DNA from: Hippopus hippopus
Lineage: Eukaryota; Mollusca; Bivalvia; Cardiida; Cardiidae
DNA: 64,000 nucleotides
Assembly: GCA_946811185.2 (NCBI GenBank)
Contig: OX328112.1
Span: forward strand, 25,429,242-25,493,241
Reading direction: 5' to 3'
The notes under the pieces are model-generated. The model was not told the origin of the DNA. It did no database searches and was given only the letters and a program-made list of their open reading frames with translations. The position numbers were made by a program, and so were the translations under genes. Below are positions 24,676-35,685 of the stretch, piece after piece; position 1 is the first letter of the stretch, and each line of letters starts with the position of its first letter.

Positions 24676-24952
24676 AATGAGCTGCACTCTGGCAGAAGGG
24701 GTTTAATGCATCTCTATAGTACATGGTAACTAACTAGACATCACATAATTCTGGATCCATATTAAAATCTTTTTTTCTGACAACTTACGAAATCATGAGG
24801 TGCAGTGGTCCTTTGTCATTCAGAAAATTGACAAATTAGCAAAATGTTCCAAACCAGGTCAGCCTGCGCGGACTGCGCAGGCTGACTTTGATGCAAACTT
24901 TTTGCAAATGCATTGAACACACTTTTCGTAGAGCATGGCTTGAATATCTTCT
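24676..24952 (+). repeat. Family C foldback element
   Basis: Full length with diverged ends (GAGCTGCACTCTGGCAGAAG and GTAGAGCATGGCTTG). The CAGCCTGCGC core is intact. Confidence 0.88.
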
Positions 24953-24979
24953 AAGTGCATATGGACCTTACACTGTCCT

Positions 24980-25195
24980 TACACTGTACCAAGCAGTCTC
25001 AAGTTTGTATTACCATGAAGAAATAGGCTTTTGAACACATTGTGGATATAAGAGAATATATTTGGATTTTCTCTGTTTCCCACAGTGTTATCTACACTTT
25101 CAAAGACAAACTCCATTATTTGAGCCTCATGTAATTCTTCATCTACAAGCGCAATCAAATTTGACTAGTCTAAAGTTTAGTAATCTGGTAAACAG
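24980..25195 (+). repeat. Family A element, diverged
   Basis: TACCAAGCAGTCTCAAG start, AACACATTGTGG core and TCTGGTAAACAGTGAA end; the core palindrome is partly lost. Confidence 0.72.
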
Positions 25196-25363
25196 TGAAA
25201 CACGTAGGGTCCCTAGCACAGCATCAAGCATGTCAGTGACAAGTGTAAAACACAGAGGCCTTTCGGAGATGACATAGATCAAGATCAGACTGCACATTGG
25301 ATTTATGCCACACTTGTTAGGTAAATATTTTTCCAAGTTTCAGTGGAGTGTATCATCAGTTAT

Positions 25364-25576
25364 TTAACCCTTATCCTGCTAAATAAAATAAATGGAACTT
25401 TCAAGTTGATAGAAATAACCCAAAATTTCCAATTTTAAAGGTATTTTTTTGCGGAAAGATATCTCCTTATCGGACAGTGTAGATCCAAGAGCAGACTGCA
25501 CGTTCTGTGCAGTCTGATCTTGATCTACGCTGTCCGCAAAAGGTCAGTGAGTCACACTTAGCAGCGTAAGAGTTCA
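25364..25576 (-). repeat. Family B foldback MITE
   Basis: A complete reverse copy: TTAACCCTTATCCTGCT start, core AGCAGACTGCACGTTCTGTG and end GACTTAGCAGCG-like. A small family B fragment also lies at 25262-25300. Confidence 0.9.
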
Positions 25577-25610
25577 AAAAGTTAAGTCTATATATTTGGT
25601 GGTGACAAAG

Positions 25611-25837
25611 TTAACCCTTTACCACATAATCCCAACTTGTAATGACCCTAAAGAAGACAGCTTTTGAAGACAATTGTTGGTAAAGGAGAAAATGTTGGGA
25701 ACCAGCACTTTCTCCTTTTGCCACAATGTTTTCTTCTCTTCCAAAGACAATCTTGTTGTTTGATTCACATTTGATTTGTCGTCTGCAAAAACTTTCAAAT
25801 TGGCTGAGAGTAAAATTTTGTCGTGTGGTAGAGTTAA
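25611..25837 (+). repeat. Family A foldback MITE
   Basis: A complete forward copy with TTAA at both ends; several core mismatches. Confidence 0.9.
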
Positions 25838-26534
25838 GGGTCACTTTTGTTAACAGTTCGTATGAAGATCAGACTGCTTAGACCGCCCAGTATTACACTT
25901 GCCCTTATTTTGTGAATCTCTGACCCAACAATTAACTGATGATTCAGATTTTTTTTCCTCAACTATGTATTGTTGCTCAAAAGGCAATACCATTTTACTG
26001 ACTATTATTTGCATTGTAAATGTAATTTCCTGCTACGCAGAGACTTGAATTACTTTAATGGGAAAACCACACAAATAATGATCACATTACAAAGTGAGTT
26101 CTTTGGAAGAATAAATCATGTTTAATCAATGCTTTGTTTGTTTTATAGATTATTCATTAACACTGATTGTTTTACTCCATTATTATGGATCTGTTTCCAT
26201 GGTTGAATGTTTTCAGGTTTTTTGTTTTGTTTTGTTTCCAGGATTTTTATGCCACCAGAAAGCAACTCTTTCTCATTTTATATACCCTTTGTATAAGTAT
26301 TGATAAATTTGTAGGATTTCAGGATTTTTAGAAAATCTAATTTTCATCCATGTACATCCCATACAGCTCCCTTTATATTACCAAACAATACAAAGTTTCC
26401 TGATGTATTTGAATCAGTCTATCTTTCTTCCTACCTGTCTGTCCATCAGACAATTTGTCCATCTGCGGTCATGCTTGTGGATACTTTTGTTCCTCAGAAG
26501 TGGTTACTTGTATAGTTATATACAATTTGCACTT

Positions 26535-26765
26535 TCACCCTTCACCATACAATCCAGTTTTTTAACAACCCTTATGAAAAAAGCCTTTGAAAACATCATA
26601 GGAAAAGGAAGAATGCCGGTAAACAGCATTTTTCTCTTTTTCCCACAATGTTTTATACTAGTTTAGTGGCAAATCCAAACAGTTGAGGCACATTTAATGT
26701 GTTGTCAGCAAATGTCCTCAGTTTAGAAAAGTGTAAAATTTTGTTGTCTGATAAAGTGTTGAGAG
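26535..26765 (+). repeat. Family A foldback MITE
   Basis: A forward copy with CCTTCACCATACAATCCAG start and CTGATAAAGTGTTGA end. Confidence 0.85.
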
Positions 26766-26916
26766 TTAGTACTTCTCCCTGTACTTCTTTATCTGACATT
26801 TTTTTCAGAGTATCATTGACTTGTCAGTATCCACTTCCTTTTCTTTATCATACCCGCAGAGGTCTCTTCTTGTCTATAATCCTTTACAGGACAGCAAAAT
26901 TTTAGACTTGACCTCT

Positions 26917-27119
26917 TTAACTCTTTACCAAACGACAAAATTTTAGACTTGTCCAAATTGAAAGCACTTGCAGACAACAAAATAAACATGACTCAAGAAT
27001 TGAAAATTGACTTTAGAAGACTAGAAAAGTTACCAGCATTTTCTCCTTTTCCCACAATGTTTTCAGAAGGCTTCTTCCTCTGGGTCGTAAAAACCAGGGA
27101 TTGTTTGCTAAAGGGTTAA
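26917..27119 (-). repeat. Family A element, core half-deleted
   Basis: A reverse copy with TTAA ends. The first core arm is deleted, so only one arm (ACCAGCATTTTCTCC...) remains. The next copy starts at the same TTAA (27116). Confidence 0.88.
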
Positions 27120-27302
27120 AAGTTTTTGCAAATGACATATATATGGCTCAAATGATGGAATTTGTCTCTGGTGGGTTAGAAAAATATTGTGTGAAAAGGA
27201 GAAAATGCTGGTTACCAGCATTTTCTCCTTTTCCCACAATGTTTTTGAAAAAATTCTTCCTCAGGTTCAGTAAAACACTGGATTGTTTGGTTAAGGGTTA
27301 CC
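27116..27302 (-). repeat. Family A element lacking its left end
   Basis: Shares TTAA with its neighbour, begins inside the arm (AGTTTTTGCAAATGACAT), perfect core, right end TTTGGTTAAGGGTTA. Confidence 0.87.
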
Positions 27303-27359
27303 TTTTTACTAGAGATGTAGGTTTGTGTTATAAAGGTTAAACATGGTTTTCACCATTGT

Positions 27360-27545
27360 TTTATTCATATAAGATGAAAACCAGTGCACCTGTCCATGCA
27401 TTCCTTGAATTTCCTTTACCAGTACTTCACACATTCTTCCCAAGGCACTGAATGCTTTTGACATAAACAATGCAGAAAAAAATATTCAAAGTTTAGAGAG
27501 GAATGAATCCTGTTGCAATGAGAAAAATTATCAGTCTTGGAGGAG
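27360..27545 (-). repeat. SINE fragment
   Basis: CCATGCATTCCTTGAATTTCC, CCAGTACTTCACACATTCTT and GAATGAATCCTGTTGCAATG match the body of the SINE at 33889-34190. Confidence 0.7.
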
Positions 27546-27554
27546 AGCTTGGCC

Positions 27555-27697
27555 CTTTCCCACACATGAGTTTTAACAACCCCTCAGAACGAAGGCTATT
27601 GAAAATGGGTGGAATGACAATCAGCATTTTCTCCTTTCCTCACAATGTTTTCTACTCATTTAAGGGTAAATTCCATCATTTGAGCCACATTTAGACC
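27555..27697 (+). repeat. Family A element, diverged
   Basis: TTTCCCACACATGAGTTTTAACAAC start and TTTTCTACTCATTT arm. One core arm is reduced. Confidence 0.72.
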
Positions 27698-27917
27698 TTA
27701 ACAACACAATTCTGAGTCTTAATCATCCAAAGGGAAAGGTCTCTTGAAAACATTGTGGGAAAAGGAGAAAATGCTGGTAACCAGCATTTTCTCCTTTTCC
27801 CACAATGTTTTCTACCCTTTCAAGACTGATCTTATAATTTGTGCAACATGTGATTTGTCATCTGCAGTGCTTTCAATTTGGAACAGTCTAAAACTTTGTT
27901 GTTTGGTTATGGGTTGA
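27698..27917 (+). repeat. Family A foldback MITE
   Basis: A forward copy with a perfect core hairpin and GTTTGGTTATGGGTTGA end. Confidence 0.92.
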
Positions 27918-28075
27918 TTAATTTTGTAGTCTGTAAATCTGTCTATGTTGACAAGTCTGAAATTTTTGTAGTGTGGTATAGGCTAAACTTACGACCTCTG
28001 GATTACTAAACTTCTATGTTATCAACTGAGCTATAGGACTTATCAGTAAAAGGTTATAATCACTACAATAGTAGC

Positions 28076-28240
28076 TCTTTACCACACAACAAAAATTTAC
28101 ACTTGTGCAAATTATAAGCATTTGAAGACCACAAATTCAGTGGAACTAAAGACAATTTCTGTTCTTGAAATGTGAGAAAACCAGGATTTTCTTTTTTTCC
28201 CACAATGTTTTCAAAAATCTTCTCTGTCAGGGTGGGTTAG
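28076..28240 (-). repeat. Family A element, partial
   Basis: Left end CTTTACCACACAACAAAAATTTAC; the core has lost most of one arm. A 91-bp segment around 28255-28440 (CCTTTCCCAAACAGTCCTAT) is then present twice in tandem. Confidence 0.72.
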
Positions 28241-28488
28241 GGTAATCAAGGCAACAAAAATGGCACATCATCTAGAACAAACTCTATCATAATTAAACCT
28301 TTCCCAAACAGTCCTATGGTTCTACAGCTCTGCCTGGGTGGTTAAGGGTAATCAAGGCAACAAAAATGGCACATCATTCTAAAACTTTCTCTTTCATAAT
28401 TAAACCTTTCCCAAACAGTCCTATGATTCTACAGCTATGAGGAAGAATGCTTTTGAAAACATTGTGGAAAATGAGCATTTCTCCCTTT

Positions 28489-29963
28489 TTAGCTCACCTG
28501 AGCACGAAATGCTCAGGATGAGCTATTGTGATCACTCACCGTCTGTCGTCGTCCGTCCATCCACATTTTTTTTTGTTTACACTCTAGCGTCTACAATTTT
28601 TAACCAATCAGCACCAAACTTGGTCAAAATATATTTGACCATAAGATCTCAGATGAGTTTGATTATGGGTCTAATCGGACCAGAGCAACTGGAGTTATTT
28701 GCCCTTGAATTAGAAAAATTGCTATATTTGACTTTGTTTACACTCTAGCATCTACAAATATCAACCAATCAGCACCAAACTTGGTCAAAATATATATGAC
28801 CCTAAAATCTCAGATGAGTTTGATTATGGGTGTAATCGGACAAGAACTACTGGAGTTATTTGCCCTTGAATTAGAAAAATTGCTATATTTGACTTTGTTT
28901 ACTCTCTAGCATCTACAATTTTTAACCAATCAACATCAAACTTGGTCAAAATACTTATGACCATAAGATCTCGGATGAGTTTGATTATGGGTCTAATCGG
29001 ACCAGAATGACTGGAGTTATTTGCCCTTGAATTAGAAAGTTCTTTAGAATAGTTCTTTGTCCAGAGCATAACTTTGTCATCTCCAGTCCGATTGACTTGA
29101 AACTTGGCATTTGTGTTTGTTGCAATAATACGGAGTGCAGTGTGAAAGAACCATAACTCTACCTCATACTGTCTATGAGTTATTTCCCTTTGATTGTCAT
29201 TTTTACAGCATTTTCTGCTTGTCAGGAATATAACTTTGTCATCTCTAGCCTGAACATCTTCAAATTTGGTATGCATGATTGTTGAAAAATTACAGAGTGC
29301 AGTGCACAAGAACCATAACTCTTCCTAGCACGAATTTTGAGTTTTTCCCCCTTTGACCTTCATTTTCATAGCATTTCTTGCTTGTCCGGAGCAAAACTTT
29401 GTCATCTTAAGTAGGAATGACTTGAAATATGGTATGCTTATTTGTTGCAATATTTGGAAGTGCAGTGCTCAAGAATTGTAACTCTACCTCGTGCTGTCTT
29501 TGAATTATTTCCCTTTGATCATCATTTTTACAGAATTTAGTGCTTGTCAGGAATATAACTTTGTCATCTCAAGTCAGAACGCCTTCAAACTTGGTATGCA
29601 TGTTTGTTGCAATATTACTGAGTACATTGCACAAGAACAATAACTCTACCTAGCACAGATTTTGAGTAATTCCACTTTGATCTTCATTTTTACAGTATTT
29701 CTTGCTTGTCTGGAACGGAACTTTGAAGTCTCAAGTCAAATTGACTTGAGACTTTGTAAACATATTTGTTGCATTACCTCCCCTTTGTGATTATTATACC
29801 TCCTTGACAACTGGCGGTGGGACGGGCATATCTTGCGACAGTCTGCCGCTCTTGTTTCATTATCATTTGGCCTTGAACCTCGATATTTGGTATTTATCTT
29901 CATTGTAGACCTTTACTGCTTAGTACTCAGGTGAGCAATATAGGACCATCATGGTCCTCTTGT
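28489..29963 (-). repeat. Composite repeat E-type, reverse orientation
   Basis: Left end AGCTCACCTGAGCAC, right end CTCAGGTGAGCAATATAGGACC and CATGGTCCTCTTGTT, the complement of the E/F head. Inside, a ~160-bp unit (GTTTACACTCTAGC) repeats at 28577, 28736 and 28898, followed by about four ~170-bp units with ATAACTTTGTCATCTC. It belongs to the same superfamily as 4802-6357 but with different tandem units. Confidence 0.85.
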
Positions 29964-29984
29964 TCACAAATTCTTTCTACCCTT

Positions 29985-30422
29985 TCAAAGATAAATGCTA
30001 TTACTTTACCCTTTAGCACACAACAAAAATTTGGACTTGTCGAAATTCAAAGAATTTGCAAATGACATAGATCTATCATAGAGGGCTTAAAATTAATGAT
30101 GGAACTTGCCTTTAATTGAGTAGAAAACAACATGGAAAAAGACAATGCTAGCTACTAGCTTTTTCTATATTTCCCACATTTTTTTCAAAAGCCTTTTGAT
30201 CTCAGGGTCATTTAAACTCGAGATTGTGTGGTAAAGGATCAACTCTTTACCGCACAACAAGTTTTTATATATTGTCTAAATTGTAACCACTTGCAGATGA
30301 CAAAAAGAATAACAATAAAATAATGAAATTTGCTACTGAACATATAGAAAACTGTTCCCACAATGTTTTCAAAAGGCTGCTTCCTCAGGGTCATTAAAAC
30401 ATGGGATTGTGTGAAAGGGTTA
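29985..30422 (-). repeat. Two family A copies in tandem, diverged
   Basis: The first runs from about 29985 to GTGGTAAAGGATCAA near 30242; the second runs from there to GTGTGAAAGGGTTAA. Both are reverse and the second has lost one core arm. Confidence 0.75.
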
Positions 30423-30429
30423 AGCCAAA

Positions 30430-30945
30430 CTCAAAATATTGTTTGCAAACAATTTCCATATGGACATGTCAAAAAATATTCTCTTTCTAGCAGAGGTAAT
30501 TGATTTTCTTGTTCCAAGTAAAATTGTATTTCCATTTATCATTACTACCTTACTTCACTTTTTACAGCCTTGCAGAAAACAGCTTTTGAAAACAATGTGG
30601 GGAAGGGCACTACTGCTTGTTATTTCATGCTTTTCAGTAGTTTATCAAGCAAAAACAGGGAAATATTTTTTGATATTTTATAGGTACGACCAGTGAAAAA
30701 TACCGCTTTTATTTTCTAACTCTTCAATTGAAGGCGGAAACAGTGGTTAATTCCTGCGCACTAGTTACCTAGGTAAACAGCGCCTGCCACTCAGCCAGAT
30801 TGAAATATGACGTAAATTACTCTATTATTTTAAATTACTTTCTTGGCTTTACGTAATATTGTAATGCCCTGTTATGCAGATGGGGTACGCCTCTGGAAAA
30901 TACCAAAAAGAACTGTACTAGAGTTTGATGTACATGTAAATCAAC
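30430..30945. other. No feature recognised
   Basis: No conserved gene or complete repeat seen, only a possible remnant of a family A arm near 30570-30610. Confidence 0.5.
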
Positions 30946-30983
30946 CCCCCCCCCCCCCCCCCGCAAAAAAAAAAAAAAAAAAA
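30946..30983. repeat. Poly-C run followed by poly-A run
   Basis: About 17 C, then G, C and about 19 A, immediately before the head of repeat F copy 1. Confidence 0.95.
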
Positions 30984-32081
30984 ACAAGAGGGCCATGATG
31001 GCCCTGTATCGCTCCACTGACTTTTTAACCCTTTACCAAACAAATCGAAGTATTAATGATCCTGAAAGAGAAGGCTTTCAAAAACATCGTGAGAAAAGGG
31101 CATGTTGTCAGCCAGTATTTTCTCCTTTTCCCACAACGTTTCCTAACCTATCAAAGACAGGAATAGTCATTTAAGCTACATTCAATTTGTCTTTTTGCAA
31201 TGGCTTTAAACTTGGTACAGTAAAAAAAATTTGTCATTTCTTAAAGAGTAAAATTAATGTATCATGCGCTTAATTGGCAATGACAGAGACATACAGCATA
31301 AAAAGTCTGCATGGTAATAAACTTACTTTGAAAACATAACCTCCAAACAAAAACAGTCATATCTTTTTAAATGCAAAGATAATGTCAGTGAATACAAGCA
31401 GGTTTATTCATTAGCATGAAAGGTAAAGTTCTGAAAAAATCTGAGTGATAGAAACCTTACTTTAAATTAAACATTCCATTCATGTGAGCATAACTATTAG
31501 CATCAAAATAAATCACTCTCCCTTAAAACAGAACATTTCCTCTCCAAAAAACTTGAATACCAAACTCCAATAATGTATAAGTGTAGTTTGATAATCAAGG
31601 GAGGTAAATAGTAACAAACTTTATCTTGTATAACGGGAGTACTTGATTACTATTTTAAATTACAGTCACTTTATAAGCCCATGTTAAACTTGTGATCTCC
31701 GGGGCAGAGACAATTTTAACCCCAGGGCTATAATATGAAGGAGTTTGATAGAGGTCCATTAGATAAAGCTACATGCCAAATTTGGAGGCCCTGGGCCTTA
31801 TGGTTTCCGACAAGAAGATTTTCAAAGATGTTCAATATTTTTCAGTTTTGTTTCCATGGCAACCACAGTTTTTGAAGGAATCAAATTCTTTCAAGAAATT
31901 CTAAAGAGGACCATGGCAGGATCATTTCTGTGAAGTTTCATCAAATTTGGATGGGTAGTTTCAGAGAAAAAGAAGTTTGAAAAAAAAAGTTAACACACGC
32001 ACGGACAGACGCACGGACGGACGCATGATGGACACCGGGCCATGACATAAGCCCGCTGGCCTTTGGCCAGTGGAGCTAAAA
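30983..32081 (+). repeat. Composite repeat F, copy 1
   Basis: Head AACAAGAGGGCCATGATGG shared with E, then GCTCCACTGAC, a nested family A copy at 31027-31250, a body containing CCCTGGGCCTTATGGTTTC, a CACGGACGGACGC block, and tail GCTGGCCTTTGGCCAGTGGA followed by GCTAAAAA. CTCCACTG at the head and CAGTGGAG at the tail are inverted. Confidence 0.9.
31027..31250 (+). repeat. Family A copy inside repeat F copy 1
   Basis: A forward copy with diverged core (GTGAGAAAAGGGCATGTTGTC). The same derived sequence occupies the same position in F copy 2. Confidence 0.88.
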
Positions 32082-32119
32082 AGGGTTAGAAGCATGAAAT
32101 AAATAGAATACTTGTTTTT

Positions 32120-32262
32120 TTTTTCTGATGAAAGATCAAAATTCATTTCATCTCGTGAACATCATCGGTACTATTTTCACTCGTGACTGCACCATTCGTG
32201 AAAATATTACCGATGATTTGCACTTGATGAAATAATTTTCGATCTTTCACAGCAAAAAAACC
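32120..32262. repeat. Foldback element (family K)
   Basis: Left arm GATGAAAGATCAAAATTCAT and ATCATCGGTACTATTTTCAC pair with right arm GTGAAAATATTACCGATGAT and TTCGATCTTTCA. The loop is about 18 bases. Confidence 0.85.
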
Positions 32263-32415
32263 AAATATCCTCTATTTATATCAAGGACAGTAGAACAGGG
32301 ACTAACCTTTTTGGCCATGACCAAGGACTACCTGGTTCAGAGATAAGATAATGCCTGCAATAAGGACTTCCTTGTTTCTGATGAAAATTTCTTTCCCTTT
32401 TCCTATTGTTAACCC

Positions 32416-32644
32416 TTAACCCTTTACCACACAATCCCGAGTTTTAACGACCCTGAAAGAGAAGACTTTTGAAAACCTTGTGTGAAAAGGAGAAAATGCT
32501 GGTAACCAGCATTTTCTCCTTTTCCCACAATGTTTTCTACCCTATCAAAGACAGAAATCACCATTTGAGCTAGATTCAATTTGTCATCTGCAAATGCTTT
32601 CAATTTGGACCAGTCTAAAATTTTATTGTTTGGTAAAGAGTTAA
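32416..32644 (+). repeat. Family A foldback MITE
   Basis: A complete forward copy whose right TTAA (32641-32644) is also the left TTAA of a family B copy. Confidence 0.94.
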
Positions 32645-32836
32645 AGCTCCTTAAACAACTAGGGTTGTCTTTGTGGCCTGTATAGATCAAGATCAGACTA
32701 CACAAAACATGCAGTCTGATCTTTGATCTATATGGTCTGCTTTGCTGATTAAAGGAACCATAAAGTTGTTATTTTTTGGGCTCTCATTCCTGAACTGAAA
32801 GCACGCTCCAAGTTTATTTGGGGCTATAAGGGTTAA
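32641..32836 (+). repeat. Family B foldback MITE, subfamily variant
   Basis: Core AGATCAGACTACACAAAACATG and its match. Its right TTAA (32833-32836) is shared with the next family A copy. Confidence 0.88.
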
Positions 32837-33061
32837 CTCTTTACCAAACGACAAAATTTTACATTCGTCAAAATTGAAAGCATTTGCAGACAACAAATTG
32901 TATGTTGCTCAAATTGTGGAATTTGTCTCTGATAGGGTAGAAAACACTGTGGGAAATGGAGAAAATGCTGGTTACCAGCATTTTCTCCTTTTCTCACAAT
33001 CTTTGATAAAGGCTTTTTCCTCAAGGTCATTAAAACTTGGGATTGTGCGGTAAAGGGTTAA
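32833..33061 (-). repeat. Family A foldback MITE
   Basis: A complete reverse copy with TTAA at both ends. Confidence 0.94.
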
Positions 33062-33237
33062 AGCCTAATCTTTACTGCTTTTTTTCGCATGAAAGTTTTA
33101 GAAATTATATTGGAAAACTGAGCTGTTGCTTTTCAAGATTTGCTATTTTTCTGAAAACAGCCTTCATTCAATTTAAACCTTTACCAAACAATTCCCTTTT
33201 CACTAACCTGATGAAGAGACCTTTGGAATCATGATGG

Positions 33238-33449
33238 TTAACCTTTAGGCTGCTAACCGCGACTCATAGACCTTTTGCGGACAGTGTAGATCAAGATCAG
33301 ACTGCACAGAATGTGCAGTCTGATCTTGGATCTACACTGCCCAATAAGGAGATGTTTTTCTCCAACATTTAATTCTGAAATAGCAATATTTGGATTTTTA
33401 CTATCAGCTTAAAAGTTTTATCTAATTTATTCAGCAGGATAATGCTTAA
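33238..33449 (+). repeat. Family B foldback MITE
   Basis: A complete forward copy. It starts where a truncated forward family A (33175-33237) ends and is followed by a family A remnant (GGCGAAAATGCTGATAA). Confidence 0.9.
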
Positions 33450-33533
33450 AGGCGAAAATGCTGATAAAAAGAAGGTGGGCTTATTTTGTAGGCTATCAGC
33501 AGGTTTGTTTGTTCATATGGTGTCTAATGCCAT

Positions 33534-33764
33534 TTAAGCCTTTACCACACAATCCCAAGTTTTAACAACCCTGAGAAAGAAATCTTTTGAAAACATTGTG
33601 GGAAAAGGAGAAAATGCTGGTAACCAGCATTTTCTTCTTTTCCCACAATGTTTTCTTTTCTTTTACAGACAAATCGTATTACTTGTGCCACATTCACTAT
33701 GTCCTTTGGAAATGGTTCGAATTTGGATCTGTCTAAAATTTTGTCTTGTGATAAAAAGAGTTAA
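33534..33764 (+). repeat. Family A foldback MITE
   Basis: A complete forward copy with TTAA at both ends. Confidence 0.93.
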
Positions 33765-33770
33765 CAGAGG

Positions 33771-33888
33771 AACGAATCCTGTGTCGCAATGGCTATTATC
33801 AGTCCTTGAAAAGAATTTGACCAAACTGAGGATTCAAACCAGCCGCTCCCTGGTCTCAAGTCCTGTACACTACCAACTGTACTACAGT
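33771..33888 (-). repeat. SINE head fragment
   Basis: GAGGAACGAATCCTGTGTCG through CTGTACACTACCAACTG corresponds to the tRNA-like head of the next SINE, placed directly beyond that SINE's tail. Confidence 0.75.
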
Positions 33889-34190
33889 TTTGATTGATTG
33901 ATTGATTGTATGGTGTTTAACACCGTTTTCAACATTATTTCAGTTATATTGCGGCGGTCAGCGTACTTATCCTGTTTTCCTGGAGCTTCTTTTTACCAGT
34001 ACTCCGAACAATATTCTTTCCAAGCCACTGGTTGCCTTCCCAATAAACCATTGTCGAAACAATGATCAGCAGTGAGACAGGAATGAATCCTGTTGCAATG
34101 CTTCGGAAAGAAACTGGCTGAGCCGGGGATCGAACTGGTGACCCCCTGTACTTTAGTCCTGCATGCTACCGACTGCACTACCGGGCTTGA
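33889..34190 (-). repeat. tRNA-derived SINE
   Basis: Minus-strand orientation: head GTAGTGCAGTCGGTAGCATG (A box) and CAGTTCGATCCCCGG (B box), a body with CCAGTGGCTTGGAAAG, and a (TCAA)n tail, seen as TTGATTGATTGATTGATTG at 33889. Confidence 0.88.
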
Positions 34191-34391
34191 CACTGGGCTA
34201 CAGGGCTCAGCAGGCTATCAACAGAACTTCTTGATTCACAGATAATACAATACCCTAGCTTCCTTGTTTGTGATAAAAATGTCTTGTGCTATATCATTGT
34301 CCTCTGACTCATTTCCACCTGAACAAACTAGCAGTAGAAAACTTTGAAAACATACATGTGAACGATGGATAGATCACACAAAAATAAAGTT

Positions 34392-34620
34392 TTAACCCTT
34401 TACCAAGCGGCAAAATTTTAGACTTGTCCAAATTGAAAGCATTTGCAGACAACAATGACAATGTGGCTCAAATAGTGCATTTTTTCTTACTTGGGGTAGG
34501 CAATATTGTGGGAAAAGCAGAAAATGCTGGTTACCAGCATTTTCTCCTTTTCCTACAATGTTTTTAGAAGGCTTCTTTCCTAGGGTCGTTAAAAGTCAGC
34601 ATTGTGCGGTAAAGGGTTAA
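34392..34620 (-). repeat. Family A foldback MITE
   Basis: A complete reverse copy with TTAA at both ends. A short core-only fragment follows (34621-34720). Confidence 0.94.
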
Positions 34621-34732
34621 TACATGTGAAAACATTGTAGCGAAAGGAGAAATTTTTCATTACGGGCAACTTTTCTCCTTTCACTATGTACAATGCTTTT
34701 AAGGGGGTTTGCTGCAAGGCCCTGAATAGCCT

Positions 34733-34943
34733 TTAACCTCAGAGCCAAACAAATAAACTCAACCTCTTTTGACGGCTCTTAAATACAATCTATTGAAACT
34801 TACAAAGATTTTGATTGTATAGACTTGACTATACAGGCGAACAGTATAAATCAAAGATCAGACTGCACATTCTGTGCAGTCTGATCTTGATCTATGCCGT
34901 CGGCAAAAGTCACTGTTTTCACCTACAGTGCGGAAAGGGTTAA
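34733..34943 (+). repeat. Family B foldback MITE, subfamily B2
   Basis: TTAACCTCAGAGCC start, core AGATCAGACTGCACATTCTG and end GCGGAAAGGGTTAA. The CACTGTTTTCnCCTAnAGT segment is shared only with the copy at 57808. The right TTAA is shared with the next family A. Confidence 0.87.
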
Positions 34944-35684
34944 GCCCTTTGCCGCACTATCCTGAGTTTTAACAACCCTGAGAAAGAAGCCTTTAGAAAA
35001 CATTGTAGGAAACAGTAACCAGCATTTTCTCCTTTTTCCACAATGCTTTCTTTTGTATTAAAGGTGGCCCTTCAGATTTTGGGACGAAAATTTTACAAAA
35101 ATCCAAAAAAATCATCCTTATACTCCCAAAGCCTTTTAATTTTCACTCATAAAACCCCAGTAGTCGAAAACCATCCGACAACAAGAGAAATTAGAGATTT
35201 ACTACGGCCCAGGTCGACACCGACGGGAAACACGGTCTATTTTTACATGAGCAACTCGCTCATTTACATACAGGAAATACACAGACGAAGCTTCAAACAT
35301 AGCATCCGAAGAAGACATAATGGAAAATAATTACATGTTTGTTATGTTATGGAATTTAAGCATCATTAGTCACGTGCCAGTCACTTGACATTCCCAAAAT
35401 GCTTTTTTGATTTCTGGCGCGAAATGTAAAAATGCTTTAGGAGGCTATGTAGCCTTTTAAGGGAACACCATCAAAAAAATTTTTTTTTGTAATTTTATGA
35501 TTCTTAATTATTGATGACTTGTATTGTTTTTTCCTATAAATTTCAGTGATATATATATTTTTTTAATTTGGTAAGATGTGAAAAATCTAAATACCCACCT
35601 TTAAAGGGAAGCTCAATCATTTGTCATCTGCAAATGCTTTGAATTTGGACAAGTCTGCATTTTTGTCATGTGGTAAAGAGTTAA
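34940..35684 (+). repeat. Family A element split by a TTAA insertion
   Basis: The left part 34940-35057 and right part 35605-35684 make one forward copy. Confidence 0.88.
35058..35604. mobile_element. TTAA-flanked element nested in family A
   Basis: TTAA occurs on both sides, with short terminal inverted repeats TTAAAGGTGG and CCACCTTTAA. About 543 bp. A 95-residue frame inside (from 35043) matches nothing I know. A piggyBac-type non-autonomous element is the likeliest reading. Confidence 0.8.
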
Positions 35685-35685
35685 G

